DNA of 64,000 bases from Artemia franciscana (GCF_032884065.1 NW_027062698.1:653154-717153); one strand, 5' to 3'. Positions 10,831-23,984 are shown, counted from the first letter of the stretch. The notes: generated by a model from the sequence alone, not told the origin. Made by a program: numbers and translations.

Positions 10831-11480
10831 ATCAATAAGAGACGCATGCGTGTCAGAAACTCGGGTTGGTATACAAACTGAAGGTAGTTCCCGAAGAAAG
10901 CATCATCGACAAAGAATCAATAGCTGAAACAGAATTTCGATCCAGCAGTTTGAGTTTAAAATTGAGTTTTAATGTCAATAAAAAGGGATTTAAAGATTCC
11001 TTCCTCATTTCTGCTCAAATCACTTCGGAGATTTTATGCAAAACGATCAGCAATATAAAGGACAAGGCCACCTCTCGCTATCTGTTTCGAATTCAGCCTC
11101 TCCATCCTATATCTTGGAATATCTAAAAGGATATTCTCTTTTGAATCCAGGAAAGTTTCACATAATCCTATAGCATCAGGAGTTCCACCACTAACGATCC
11201 GTTTCAGCTCATCAAAAGACGAGCAAAGTCCCTGAATGTTCAAATGAAACACAGAGAAAACTTCATCTCGTTTAAAGGAGGTAGAACCATTTAGCTGCGA
11301 AACATACTTACTTTTAAATGCCAAATCAGGATCATTATTCTTCTGATTTCTACTCCCAATTGCATTATTAATTATATTTTAGGATTATTTTGTAATTCAA
11401 GTAAACATTCCCCCAAAGAGTTGATACCAACCTGGCCACTAACAGAAATTATCGATTTAATCGGCCCCACGACCAAACCC
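10831..11480 (-). pseudogene. Jockey-like retrotransposon, endonuclease N-terminal part and ORF1 remnant
   Basis: On the minus strand, 11324-11034 encodes the start of an apurinic-like endonuclease: FSVFHLNIQGLCSSFDEL (the HLNIQGL block), PDAIGLCETFL (catalytic-Glu block) and ARGGLVLYIADRF. The frame then decays but continues towards 10831 with SRNEEGIF. The flanking part of the same domain lies across the family A insertion at 9140. Further upstream (11480-11350) an open stretch reading SGQVGLVVGPIKSI and GINSLGECLLELQNN may be the ORF1 C-terminus. Together with 6905-9140 this makes one split, inactive copy. Confidence 0.75.
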
Positions 11481-14400
11481 ACCTGACCAGAGGTATAAGG
11501 AAAAAATATAAGGAAAAAAAAATATAATCAAGGTAAGGATAAATAAGAATAAGAATTAAAAAAAGATGGTAAGACCAATTTGGTTCCAGGGGTAAGACAT
11601 GTAGGGGAATTGTAAGTAATAATCAGCTGTTAGGCTGCAATCATCTTCAGCGATGAGGGGTTTGCAACTTTTTTTAGTTGCAATGAGGGGTTTGCAACTT
11701 TTGCAAGCTGGTGAAGCTAGTATTTATTCTAAGATCCTTACAGATTAACAACTTCAGCGTTCAATCGAAGCGAGGAAACAAAACCCAAGTGTTGCACTCG
11801 CAACACTTCACTCGGCAAAGCCGAACAAAGGTTGCCGCAACACCTCACGTTGCCCATGCAGCGTAGATCTAGTTTTTGTTGCTATTGTGTAGTTATACTT
11901 TTTGATAGATCAAGCTCACTTTACATAATGATAGTAACTTGGATGAATTCTCATTCTTTAAAATGCTCACCAGATGGGTATGTGTATATTTGTGCCCATT
12001 GTGCTATTTCATCTACAAATTAAACTTGGAATACAAATGTTTCCTGGAATGTTAACATCTCTATATCAAGATGCGATGGGATTGCTAACTCCAATGGGCT
12101 CTAGTATACCGCCTGTGTGTGTGTTGGTAGTGGTGGGATATGTGTGTATTGAGAATGCTTGGATATTTGAGGATGGGAAATAATGGGCTATACGTCTTTT
12201 GGGAATCATGGGATATGTGTTTATTGGGAGCCATCGAGGGGATATGAGACATTTAAAAAAACTGCTGGCACAGGGATTCGAAAGAATAGGGAACTCATAG
12301 GATTTTGCAAGGGATACTACTTACCACCCTCCCAACCCCTTTGATACTACCTTTTTTCTTCCCATCGCCGTCTGAAAAGACCAATTTTTGATTGAAAGTT
12401 CTTAGTTTTACTTTATCGAAATTCTTTGGTTCTTGGTAGCCTAATAAAAGCTTCAGAACACAATTTTACTAAAGAACATGGCAAAAATTAATTACGTCAA
12501 AATATACGTTTATTGGTGTATAATTATAAGACAGAAGTAAATGTGCAGCTACGTGAAACACCTTAATAGTAACAAAGGTTATTGAGAATGATCAATAATA
12601 AATTTATATGACATACCTTCATACATCTGAGCGTACTGCGGGAAACCTGGGACTCAAAGCCATTGAGACGCCTCTGACGCTTCAATTTCTAAAAAAAAAT
12701 ATTAGGGTACATTCCAAAGACCAAATATTCCCATTCTTCCTTCGTTTTTCCTTTTCTTTTCTCTGTTTTGTTCTGATTATGCTTTTGTTCCATATTTTTT
12801 TTTCATGATTAATAATTGGTCATAATTTGGTTGTTTCATTTCCTTTTCTGTTTGCTTTTTCCGTTTGTTAAGCGTTTGTTAAATATGATGTTGTCCAGTA
12901 TTAAATGCTTTCGTGTCTTTCTTTGGGAAGGCAAATGGACTAATTTTATGTACTATATAATTTTGAAACTGAACGTAATGAACTGAATTGAAAGAGTATT
13001 TGAACGTTAATACTGTACAACAATGAGCAAAAACAATATTAACTTTACAAACGAAAGCTCCTTAAACTGAAATAAAAATACCACGAAATGAATATTCACA
13101 CAGAAAATAGGACAAAATAAAGATTTGTTGATTGAATATTTACTGTTAATTTCCTAATACCGAAATTTAACCAGTGGCAGGCTTATCTCGCGCCTGGAGT
13201 GAAATATTAATTGATATACTCTGGATTGACATCCAGGCCAAATTTTCACAATTTTATAATTATTTAAAAGAAAAATTGTCAACTGCGCCTATACTTTATT
13301 TGAATAAAAATAAAAATTAGTTAGATTATTATTAAAATTTTGCAGCCCTAAAATTTCTACGACCAGGTCTGGTAACCCCTCTTAATCCGACTCCCATAAA
13401 TTGCTTCTGGATTAAGTGAGCTCTAGCTTTGAGCCAATCAGATTTTCCATAATTGTCTGAAAAACTCTGTGAAAAATTCTAATTTGCTTTAATCACTGCT
13501 AGTAGTATCCCTGTATATACTCCGAGTGCACCCCTATCGTGGTGTACTATTGGACTCACTAGCCCCTCCTATAGATCCCTCAGATACAACAAGAGTCCTA
13601 TTTCTATGTGCTATTGGAGTTGCTAGGCCCTCATATCCAGCTAAAAAGTTCTAAGAAGAGTCTTAGCCTTTTTCGAAGACAATATGTACACGGTGAAACC
13701 ATTTAATCGATACAACGAGAGCCCTATACATAGGATTTTATCTCAAATTCCAGTTGATAAGGAAATTTCTGGAAGTATTATTATCAGAGTTTTATTTCCA
13801 AGTAAGTTGCACAATAACTAAAGTTATTCTGGAGTGACATGATGTCTTATAAACGATTTTTGATATGGATTTAAATATACAATTGAAAGAGATCTTTTTT
13901 TACTATATTGTTAATGAGACCATTATTGATCTTGGATTATTAATAATCGATTAAGAATATCACCGACCAAGCATCTTTTATGTAATGTAAAGGACCTAAG
14001 CACATCTTTTTTCCATTAGTGGGCTTGCGCATGAATTTGGGTCCCAAATTTCCTATCCAAGACCAAATGTCCCTCACCTGGGCCCAAAGTCACCTTGCAG
14101 GGCCTCAATGCTCCCTACCAACTTTATCCTTCCCCCCTCCCAATATTTTTTTCTCCCCCTCTTCCCCAATTTTTTTATTTTTTTGAATTTTTTTTTCATT
14201 TTTTCCATGTCTAGAAATCATATTAAAGTTCTTAGAAGTACATTCTAAGTAAACTAATGCATTGTTTCTGGGACGCTGGCCAACTGATGTTAAGCGTCAC
14301 ACTATCGTAGCAAGGTAATTGTGCAATTGATTTTCTCAGTTGCAGTTGGATTTTCGATAAACGATACCAGTGATTTGTTTTCTGGCATCTTTTTTTAGCA
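11481..14400. other. long stretch without recognisable genes
   Basis: The first 300 bp include a stretch similar to 6390-6475 and a 25-bp local duplication (GCAATGAGGGGTTTGCAAC near 11650-11700). The rest is unrecognised AT-rich DNA. Open frames at 11832-12183 and 12608-12808 have no known motifs, and their composition is that of the surrounding DNA. A run of CCC-rich sequence at 14090-14160 is unexplained. Confidence 0.4.
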
Positions 14401-14409
14401 TCATTCCGA

Positions 14410-14720
14410 GAATAAGCAGCCTGGTTTCCGAGAATTTTGAGAATTTAAAGAATGATTTGGTATCTGGTGTTTCCTAATTATTCATGTTGTCTGTGAAAAA
14501 ATACAACAAAAACAAACGGGCTAATTCTTATGATTTAAAAAATTTCTTGGCATGTTTCCATTAATTTCAAAAATGATACGTTATCTGGTATTGCGGAATC
14601 ATTCAAGTTCTTGACGAAACACTCCAATGAATACAAGCGGGTCCATATCTTGATTCTGAGAATTTCTTGGTATGTTTTCGAGAATTTCAAGAATGATGCG
14701 ATATTGCGTAATCATTACTT
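14410..14720. repeat. diverged tandem repeat, about 2.5 units of 120 bp
   Basis: The blocks AATTTCTTGG at 14541 and 14661 and the AATGAT...TATCTGGT/TATTGCG blocks recur at about 120-bp spacing. The earliest unit (from about 14430) is the most divergent. No coding potential. Confidence 0.6.
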
Positions 14721-15217
14721 AACAAACTTTTTGTTACTCAACATCACCTTTTCATCTTCTTCTACTCCTAGTCTTAGCATCTTTGTCTTCTTAACATTGA
14801 ACCTGTGTATACAAAACTATTGTTGCACACAAAACTATTAAAATGAATGTAATGTCTGAAGTTCAATGAATTAAAATGAGTTTAATGTAACATGTTTTTA
14901 ATATAGTACGACCAATAAATATATTTATATTGCTTGACAAATTTATGAATTTTCAGTTTAAATATTGGCTAATGAATATATTTTCATTCAAACAAATTTT
15001 TATTTTGTTTTTTTTTGCCAAATTTAATTTCCGAAAATACTCCTCAAGAAGGTCTATTTTTATGTTTAGTTTCAAATGGTCTATTTTGTCTTTATATGTC
15101 CGTTATATGTTATATTTTTTGTTTACTTTATGTGCCTGTTATTTTCTTTATTTCTTGTAAATTTATTATATACACTGAAAGTTTCTAGACATATGTTTCT
15201 GCTGCTATTCTATATAT
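14721..15217. other. AT-rich stretch, nothing recognised
   Basis: Very AT-rich. Two 76-codon open frames here have low-complexity hydrophobic translations and no recognisable motif. Confidence 0.4.
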
Positions 15218-16975
15218 AATTAAATAAAAAAAAAATTTTTTAGCTGAAAGTAAGGAGCGACATTAAAACTTAAAACGAAAAGAAATTACTCCGTATATAA
15301 AATGGGTTGTCCCCTCCGCAATCCCTCTCTCTTTACGCTAAAGCTTTTAATTGTTTTAAAAAGTAGAATTGTGACAAAGATTCAAACTTTAGCGTAAAGA
15401 GCGAGGGATTGCGGAGGGGACAACCCATTTCATATACGGAGTAATTTCTGTTCGTTTTAAGTTTTAATGTCGCTCCTTACTTTCAGCTAAAAAAAATAGT
15501 TTTTTTTATTTAATTTCTGAACGTTTTTGAATTAATGCTTGTTTGGTTTTGGCTCTCCAAACATAAATTATTAAAATGAAATTTGTATATTAATTCTTAT
15601 TTTGGCTAAATGGCTTTCTCTTAGTTTTGATCAGACAATTTTGAGAAATAAGGGGTGGAGAAGGAGGCCTAGTTGCCCTTCAATTTTGGTTACTTAAAAA
15701 GGCAACTAGAGCTTTTAATTTTTAACGAACGTTTTTATTAGTAAAAAATATACTTAACTTAAGAATTAACTTACGTAACAAACTTTCATAATCTTCTATT
15801 TTTATTATGTATACGAGGGGGTTTGTACCCTCGTTGATATCTCGCTCTTTACACTAAATCGTAAGTTTTGTCCCAATTCTTTAAGAATGACCCCTGAATC
15901 AGAAAGGCCGTAGAATAAATAGTTGAAATTACTAAAAATACTTTAGCATAAAGAGCGAGGTATTTATTTCCTCCTAAAAACCTCGCTCTTTATGCTAAAG
16001 TATTTTTAGAACCCCTCATATGCGTAATAATCTCTGTTCGTTTTAAGTTTCAATGCTACTCCTTCCTTTCATTTGAAAAACGTTTTCATGTTTATTTTTC
16101 ATTGTTTTCTTATAGTAATGCTAGAAACTCCTGCGCCCTTTTCATTGAATTTTTCTTCCCCCCTGACAGATTCCTCCAAAGAAAGATCCTCCAACATAGC
16201 CCCCTCCCCTCAGCCCCTCCAATCAAAAAAAATCCCCCTGAAAACGTATGTACACTTCCCAATAACCATTACTATATGTAAACACTGGTCAAAGTTTGTA
16301 ACTTGCATCCCCTCCCCCAGGGATTGTGGGGGAATAAGTCATACCCAAAGACATAATTATTATTGTTTTCGACTATGCTGAACAAAATGGCTATCTCAAA
16401 ATTTTGATCCGTTGACTGTGGAAAAAATGAGCGTGGGAGGGGGCCTATATGCCCTCCAATTTTTTTGGTCACTTAAAAAGGGCACTAGAACTTTTCATTT
16501 CCATTAGAATGAGCCCTCTTGTGACATTCTAGGGCCACTTGGTCGATGCGATGACCCCTGGGAAAAAGAAAAAGAAAAGAAAAAAAAACAAAAAACAAAT
16601 AAACACGCACCCGTGATTTGTCTTCTGGCAATAAATACAAAATTCTACATTTTTGTAGATAGGAGCTTGAAACTTCTACAGTAGGGTTCTCTGATACGCT
16701 GAATCTGATGGTGTCATTTTCGTTAAGATTCTACGACTTGTAGGGGTGTTTCACCCTATTTTCTTAAATAAGGCGAATTTTCTCAGGCTCGTATATTTTG
16801 ATGGGTAAGACTAAACTTGATGAAACTTATATATTTAAAATTAGCATTAAAATGCGGTTCTTTCGATGTTCGATGTAGGTTCTTTCGATGTTCTTTCGAT
16901 GTCAATTTTTTAGTGTTTTGGTTACTATTGAGCCGGGTCGCTCCTTACTACAGTTCGTTACCACGAACTGTTTGA
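15218..16975 (+). mobile_element. family A element, copy 2 (full length)
   Basis: This 1,758-bp copy is complete by both ends. It starts AATTAAATAAAA after a T and ends ...CGAACTGTTTGA before a T. The 5' palindromic module spans 15218-15515, with the TTTACGCTAAAG motif on both arms. AGTAAGGAGCGAC lies about 38 bp from the 5' end, and its inverse GTCGCTCCTTACT lies just inside the 3' hairpin (stem CAGTTCGT, loop TACC). A second module sits near 15840-16070. The body holds the conserved blocks GCCCTCCAATTTTTTTGGTC and TTGGATGGG-type sequence, but no gene. Confidence 0.8.
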
Positions 16976-16976
16976 T

Positions 16977-18428
16977 AATTAAATAAAAAAACAATTTTTT
17001 TTAACTGAGAGTAAGGAGCGACATTAAAACTTAAAACGAACAGAAATTATTTCGTATATCAAAGGGACTGCTTCCTTATCAACGCCCCGCTCTTCATGCT
17101 AAAGTTTGACTCTTTCTCTCAACTCTACTTTTTAAAACAGTGAAAAAATGTAGCGTAAAGAGCGGGGCGTTGATGAGGAAGCATCCCCTTTCGTATACGA
17201 AGTAATTTCTGTTCGTTTAAGTTTTAATGTTGATCCTTACTTCGGTTAAAAAAAATTGTTTTTTTTTTATTTAATTTCTTAACGTTTTTGAATCAATGCA
17301 TGTTTTGGTTTTGGCTCTCCGCAGAGGAATAATTAAACCAAAATTTGAATATTTATTTTTTTTGGCTAAATTGCTTTCTCATAGTTTTGATCAAATGATT
17401 TTGAGAAAAAAATGAACGGAGGAGGAAGCCTATTTGCCCTCCGATTTTTTAGTTTACTTAAAAAGGCAACTAGAACTTTTAATTTTTTACGAATGTTTTT
17501 ATTAGTAAAAGTTATACGTAACTTATAAATTAGCTTACGTAACGAAATTTTGTATTCTCATATTTTTATTACATATATGAGGGTTTCTTTTTTATTTTTC
17601 CATTGTTTTTTTTTAATAATGCTAGAAAATCCTGAGCTTCGTTCATGGAAATTTTCTTCTCCCATGACAAATTCCTCCATGGAAAGTTCCCCCAACATAT
17701 CCCCTCTTCTCAACCCCTTCCCCAGCCAAAAAATCGCCCTGAAAACGTTTGTACACTTCCAAATAACCATTACTATATGTAAGCACTGGTCAAAGTTTGT
17801 AACTTGTAGCCCCTCCCACGTGGACTGTGGGGGAGTAAGTCGTCCCCAAAGACATAGTTATAAGGTTTTTTGACCACGCTGAACAAAATGTCTATGTTAG
17901 AATTTTGATTCGTTGAATTTGGGAACATAATTAGAGTGGAAGGGGGCCTAGGTGCCCTCCAATATTTTTGGTCACTTAAAAAGGGTACTAGAGCTTTTCA
18001 TTTCCGTTAGAATGAGCCCTCTCGCAATATTCTAGGACCACTAAGTCGATACGATCACCCCTAGGAATAAAAAAAACAAACAAAAAAAAACAAATAAACA
18101 CGCATCCGTGATCTTCCTTCTAGCAAAAAATACGAAATTCCACATTTTTGTTGATAGGAGCTTGAAACTTCTACAGTAGGGTTCTCTGATACGCTGAATC
18201 TGATGGTATGATTAGGTTTCGATGACGCTTAGGGGGTGTTTTGTCCTATTTTCTAAAATAAGGCAAATTTTCTCAGGCTCATAACTTTTGATGGGTAAGA
18301 CTAAACTTGATGAAACTTATATATTTAGAATAAGCATTAAAATACAATTCTTGTGATGTAGCTAATGATATCAAAATTCTATTCAGCCGGGTCGCCCTTA
18401 CTACAGTTCGCTACCACGAACTGTTTGA
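16977..18428 (+). mobile_element. family A element, copy 3 (directly abutting copy 2)
   Basis: A 1,452-bp copy in head-to-tail contact with copy 2, separated by one T. It has the AATTAAATAAAAAAAC start, a palindromic module at 16977-17276, the subterminal AGTAAGGAGCGAC, and the 3' hairpin (here CAGTTCGC/ACGAACTG) followed by TTTGA and then T. Its 3' subterminal motif has lost one base (GTCGCCCTTACT). It is shorter than copy 2 because the second palindromic module is reduced. No coding capacity. Confidence 0.8.
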
Positions 18429-19801
18429 TACACGAATATGTAAAAAGACCAGGTATTTTATGGCTTTACTACTGGCTTTTATAATTGATCTTCAGATTAT
18501 TGAACTCCATGATGATGTGATTCTGAGTATCTGATTTTCATTAACCAATTGATAATTTGTCCTTTTTATTCTCTAGTTAGAAATCTTTCAACTGAATTGA
18601 TGACTTTAATTCGTTCTATGAAATCCACGGAATAATGCAGTGAAGTCGTTTTCTACTTTTTCTTTACTGTCTGGCTCAATGGCTTTGATTTTTAAGTAGC
18701 GTTGATTTAAAAAAAAAATCGAGTTTTTTTTTAAATGGTAGTAATTAAAAGATTATTTTAAATTGAAATACAAATAAATTACTTAAATTAGTAAACTATT
18801 TGAATGGAATAAGGAAACGTTAAACAAATGTAAATAATCCCAATTAAGAGTGGCTTCCACTTCATGAATACTGTGTTTGACTCCTTTATCACTATTCTTG
18901 GAGGGTGTATCTGGCAAAAAAATTGGAGATAATATTTTTTGTTTTGTTATTCCTAGTTAATCTAAATTTTAAGTGCTGAATCTGTTGCGTTTTCTTAATT
19001 ATTAAATTTACAGTCTAATATTTTGAGGGATAATTGTTTGATTATTGTTTGATAATTGTTTGAGGGATAATATTTGAGGGTTCTGAAAGATTTAGTATTA
19101 CTAGTTGACTCTATTTTATTGCCTTCTGAAATACTCTTGTTCTAGCACTAGTGAAACTATAACTTAAAGATTGGGTAAAATGGATTTTTAAGCTTTTACA
19201 AAATCCAAAATACAGTACATATTTTATGACACGACAGATTCAAACAATATTACATGTGGGCTTATCGCTCTAAAGGCAGAAAAATATAAAAAGAAGTAAG
19301 GAATAGAACTTTTGGTGTACCCTATCAAATTTGAGATTACAGTACGAGGATTTATTGAGAAAAGTTTACAGTTTGTTTAGGAGATAAGATAGCCTGGCCT
19401 TTGGTGTAATCTGCCAAATTGAAGAGTAAAGTGCGAGAATTTATGGCAAAATCCTTACAAATTTGTTTGGAAGATTAGATAAGATGGGTGTATCTGGGTG
19501 TATGTTAACTGATTGGTGTGTTTGGTAAGGCAAAGTTATGAGAGCTGGCTATATTTGAGTAAGTAACAGCTGAAGAGTAATTGAAGGTGTTTTGGGGCTA
19601 CCACTACTAAGATTTGTAAATGTAGTCACTACACTTGAATAAATATTTCTCTGCGACGCTGCCGGGGCCCAGTGAAGAAAACTCCGCTTAACATGAAATA
19701 AACGCTTACCAGAACAGAAAATCCTCGCTATGATATTCTCTTCTTTATATGAAAATACCCTCAGATCTGTTCCAGAGGCTGACTTGGTTAAGGACCCACA
19801 A
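18429..19801. other. unannotated stretch between family A copies
   Basis: No gene is recognised. The 96-codon minus-strand frame at 19839-19549 overlaps the adjacent family A end at its start and has no motif I can place. A local triplication of TTGTTTGA-type sequence occurs near 19025-19080. Confidence 0.4.
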
Positions 19802-21324
19802 TCAAATAGTTCGTGGTAAAGAACTGTAGTAAGGAGCAACCCGGCTCAATAGTAACCGAAACTCTAAAATATGGAATTTTGATACCAATAGTTGCATAAA
19901 AAGAATGGAATTTTAATTTTTAAATATATAAGTTTAATCAAGATTAGTCATACCCATCAAAACTTACGAGCCTGAGAAAATTCACCTTATTTAAGAAAAT
20001 AGGCGGAAACACCCTCTAAAAGTCATACGATCTTAACGAAAATCACACCTTCAGATTAAACGTATCAGAGAACCTTATTGTAGAAGTTTCAAGCCCCTAT
20101 CTACAAAAATGTGGAATTTCACATTTTTTGCAGAAGACAAATCAAGGATGCGTGTTTATTTGTTGTTTTTGTTTGTTCTTTTTTCCCAGGGGTGATCGTA
20201 TCGACTCAGGGGTCCTAGAATGTCGCAAAAGGACTCATTATAACGGAAATTAAAAGTTCTAGTACTCTTTTCAAGGGACCAAAAATTGGAGGGCACCTAG
20301 GCCCCCTCCCACGCATATTTTTTCCGCAAAATTACCGGATCGAAATTATGAGATAGCCATTTTATTCACCATAGTCGAAAAACCGAATAACTATGTCTTT
20401 GGGGACGACTTACTCCCCCGTAGCTCCCGTGGGAGGGGCTACAAGTTACAAACTTTGACATATGTTTACATACAGTAATGGTTACTGGGAAGTGTACAAA
20501 CGTTTTCAGGGGGATTTTTTGGTTTGGGGGGAAGAGTTGAGGGGAGAGGGTTACCGGGGAGGATCTTTCCATGGAGGAACTTCTCATGGGGGAATAAACT
20601 TTCAATGGAGGGGACGCAGGATTTTCTAGCATTATTTAAAAAAAAATGAAAAAATAAATACGAAAAGTTTTTTCTACTGAAAGTGAGAAGCAGCATTAAA
20701 ACTTAAAACGAAGATAAATTATTACGCATATGAGGGGTTTACCTCCTCGTATTACCTCGCTCTTTACGCTAAAGTATTTTTAGTAATTTCAACTATTTAT
20801 TCTACGGCCTTTTTGATTCAGGGGTCATTCTTAAGGAATTAGCTTTAATGTAAAGAGCGAGGTATCGACGAGGGGCGAGCCCCCTCATATGTGCAATAAA
20901 AACATACGAATATAGAAGTTCGCTACGTAATTTAATTCGTAAGATACGTATATTTTTTACTAATGAAAATGTTTGTAAAAAAGTAATCAAAAATTGGAGG
21001 GCAACTAGGCCTCCTCCCTTGCTCCTTTTTTCTCAAAATCTATCGATTAAAACTATGAAAACGCCATTTAGTTCCAAAAAAATTATATGCAAATTTCGTT
21101 TTAATTATTTATGTGCGGAGAGCCGAGATCAAAACATGGATTAATTAAAAAACATCCAGAAATTAAACAAAAAAACAAACAAGTTTTTTTAAATGAAAGT
21201 AAGGAGTGACATTAAAACTTAAAACGAACAGAAATTATTCCGTATATGAAAGGGGCTTATCCTCCTCAACGCCCCACTCTTTACGCTAAAGTTTTTACTG
21301 TTTTAAAATGTAGAGTTAAGAGAA
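19802..21324 (-). mobile_element. family A element, copy 4 (palindromic end truncated)
   Basis: Minus orientation. The hairpin end is at the left (TCAAATAGTTCGTGG then AGTAAGGAGCAAC), the body is as in copy 1, and the palindromic module starts near 21180 (TTTTTTTAAATGAAAGTAAGG). The module is cut halfway at about 21324, where the sequence jumps into the 430-bp tandem array. The outer arm and the AATT end are missing. Confidence 0.75.
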
Positions 21325-23960
21325 AGAGTTTTGGAATGGTTTTGGAATGGCTATTTGTTGTCGTAGAAACTTCAAAAATGCTCATTCATTGGAAACTGAA
21401 AAAGCTAGTGCCCGTTTTAATAGTCGAAAGTAATTGGAGGATAACTAGCCCCCATCCACGCCCATCATTTCCCCAATTACATCCAATCAAAATTTTAAGA
21501 TCGTCATTTTGTTTAACGTAGCTGAAGGGTCTGAAAATTATGTCTTTAAGGATGAATCCCTCCCCAAGGCCCCCAGGGCAAGGGTTGTAAGTTATTCCCT
21601 GGGAGCATATAAGGTATATACATAAAGGATGATCGTATAAACCTCGGACGGGGCTCAATGGATTGATAATTAGAAGTTCTGGAACCATTTTTAAGATTCA
21701 CAATGATCAGAATTAGGTTACTTCATCCCCCCCCCCCTCTGACACCTCGTATTTTCCTGAATCACATCTGATAGATATTTTGAAATGGATTTTTCTGTCG
21801 TAGAAACTTTGAAAAGGCTCACTTGATCGGAAATTGAAAAGGCTGGTATAGTTTTTAATTGTCCAAAGTGATTGGAGGGCAACTAGCACCCTTCCCACGC
21901 CCAAAATTTCCCTAAACACATCCAATCAAAATTTTGAGATCGTCATTTTGTTCAGCATAATATAAAGGTTCGTAAATTTTGTCTTTAAGAAAGGCAAACC
22001 CCCGAAAGCCATCAGGGCAAGGGCTATAAGTTACGCCCTGGGGCATACAAGGTACACACAGAAAGGCTGATCATGTAAAATTCAAAGGGGGGTCATTGCA
22101 TTGGTGACCCAAGGTTCTAGTTCCCTTTCTAAGATTGAGAGTGAACAGAGAGTGGATACACCCTCCTCCTCACACCTCTTACTTTCCTGAAATGCATCTG
22201 ATAGAAATTCTGAGATGGCCATTAGAAATTCCGAGGTGTTCATTTCTTGTCGTAAAAGCCTCGAAAAGAGCTCCTTCGATTGGACATTGAAAGGACTGGT
22301 ACCCTTTTTAATCATCAAAATGTTTGGAGGGCAACTAACAGCCCTTCCACGCCCACCATTTCCCAAGAAAACACATCCAATCAAAAGTTTGAGATAGTCA
22401 TTTTGTTCAACCTAATTAAAAGGTCCATAAATTATGTCTCTGAGGATAAACCCCCCCAGCCCTCAGGGCAAGGGTTTTAGGTTATAGCCTAGGTGCATAT
22501 AAGATAAATATAGAAAGGGTGGTCGTTTAAACTCGGAGGGGGGCTTATCGGATTGGTAATCAGAATTTCTAGTGTCCTTTTCAAGATTTAGAGTGAACGA
22601 AGGGTAGATACCCCCTCCCCTCACATCCTCTGATTTTCACGATCACGATCGTATTGTCAAGGGTTTCAAGTTGTGCCCAGGGGGCGCATAAGGCTTATAC
22701 AGAAAGGGTAGTAAGAAGTTCTAGTGTCATTTTCAAGATTGAGAATGATCAAAAGATGGATACCTTCAAAACCTCGGATTTTCCCAAAAGCATCTGGTAA
22801 AATTTCGATTTGAAATTGAAAGGGCTGGTGCCCTTTTTATTAGTCAAAAGTGATTGGAGGGTAAAAAAAAACCCCACACTCTCTCCCATTCCTACGTCCA
22901 TCAATTCCCAAAACACAACAAATCAAAATTTTTAGATAGCCATTTTGTTCAGTGTAGTTGAAAGGTCAGGAAATTATGTCTTTGACAACCCCCATACCTT
23001 CTCAAGACCAGAACATAACTTGCACTTTACTGGAAAAAAGGTGACTGTGGATGGTAATTTTAGTATCCCTATACTGACATGTATTCCTTAAAGTTTTAAT
23101 AATTTTTATTTATGAAAGTTAACAAATCTAAAACATTTTAAACGTATTTTGTCTTCAATGTTGTTAGATGAAAGGTTTTCTTTGATAGAAATTTTGATAT
23201 GACCATTTGTTGTCGTAGAAACTTCAAAAAGAGCTGATTTGGTTGGAAATTGAAATGGTTAGTGCTCATTTTAATAATTTAAAAAGATTCGAGTGCAACT
23301 AATCCCCCTCCCATGCCCACCATTTTCCAAAACACATTCAATCAAAATTTTGAGATAGCCATTTTTTCAAAGTAATTGAAAGGTCCGGAAATTACTTCTT
23401 TGAGGATGACAACCCCCACACAGCTTTCAAGGCAAGAGTTCTAAGTTATTCCGTGGAGGCATATAAGGTATATACATAGAAAGAGGGATCGTCTAATTTT
23501 CGGAGGGGGCTTATTGGATTCTTAATCAGAAATTCTATTGCCCTTTTTAAGATTCAGAGTAATCGAAGGGTGGATAACCCCTGTGGCCTTTTGTTGTCGT
23601 AGAAATTTTGAAAACAGCTAATTCGATTGGAAATTGAAATGACCAGTGCTCTTTTTTATAGTCAAAGGTATTGGAGGGCAGCTAGCCCTCCTACCACGCC
23701 CACCATTTACCCAAAAACATCACATCAAAAGCTTGAGATAACGATTTTGTTCAACGGAATTAAAAACGCCGGAAATTATGTCTTTGAGGAAGACCCCCCC
23801 CCCTTTTGCGCTCCAACTATAGCACAAGTGTGTGGTACCCTTTTTAAGAGTAACAAAAGATTGGAGGGCAAGAATCCTTTCTCTCACGGACATTCAAGTT
23901 CTAAACGCATCAAGTGAAAATTTTGAGACTGCCATTTTGTTCAGCATAGTAGAACGGAAC
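21325..23960. repeat. tandem array of about 380-450-bp units related to the family A interior
   Basis: Units share, in order, TGTTGTCGTAGAAACTT, CATTCGATTGGAAATTGAAA, AGTCAAAAGTGATTGGAGGG, CCACGCCCA, CATCCAATCAAAATTTTGAG, CATTTTGTTCA, AATTATGTCTTTGAGGATGA, CAGGGCAAGGGTT and GCATATAAGGTATATAC. The GTCGTAGAAAC block recurs at about 21361, 21798, 22250, 23213 and 23597, with a partial unit near 22790, so spacing varies. The order GGAGGGC...CCACGC...ATCAAAATT...GAGATAGCCATTTT...TATGTCTTTGGGGATGA is also the body of family A in the same orientation as copy 4. I infer that part of a family A relative was tandemly amplified next to copy 4. No protein is encoded. Confidence 0.75.
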
Positions 23961-23984
23961 AGCAACTATGTCCTTAGGGACATT

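Noticed and set aside
9139..10835. TA or ATCAA target-site duplication around family A copy 1
   Set aside because: Possible at this copy, but the endonuclease frame is preserved only without duplication, and copy 5 lacks TA on the right side. Kept as an alternative, not adopted.
16272..16472. Small frames repeated in family A copies (for example 9615-9833, 16272-16472, 17550-17873, 26732-26917)
   Set aside because: They occur in both strands and are broken differently in each copy; sequence similarity is at the nucleotide level, not protein-like constraint.
19549..19839. 96-codon minus-strand frame as a host exon
   Set aside because: Its start lies in the end of family A copy 4, and no family resemblance could be recognised.
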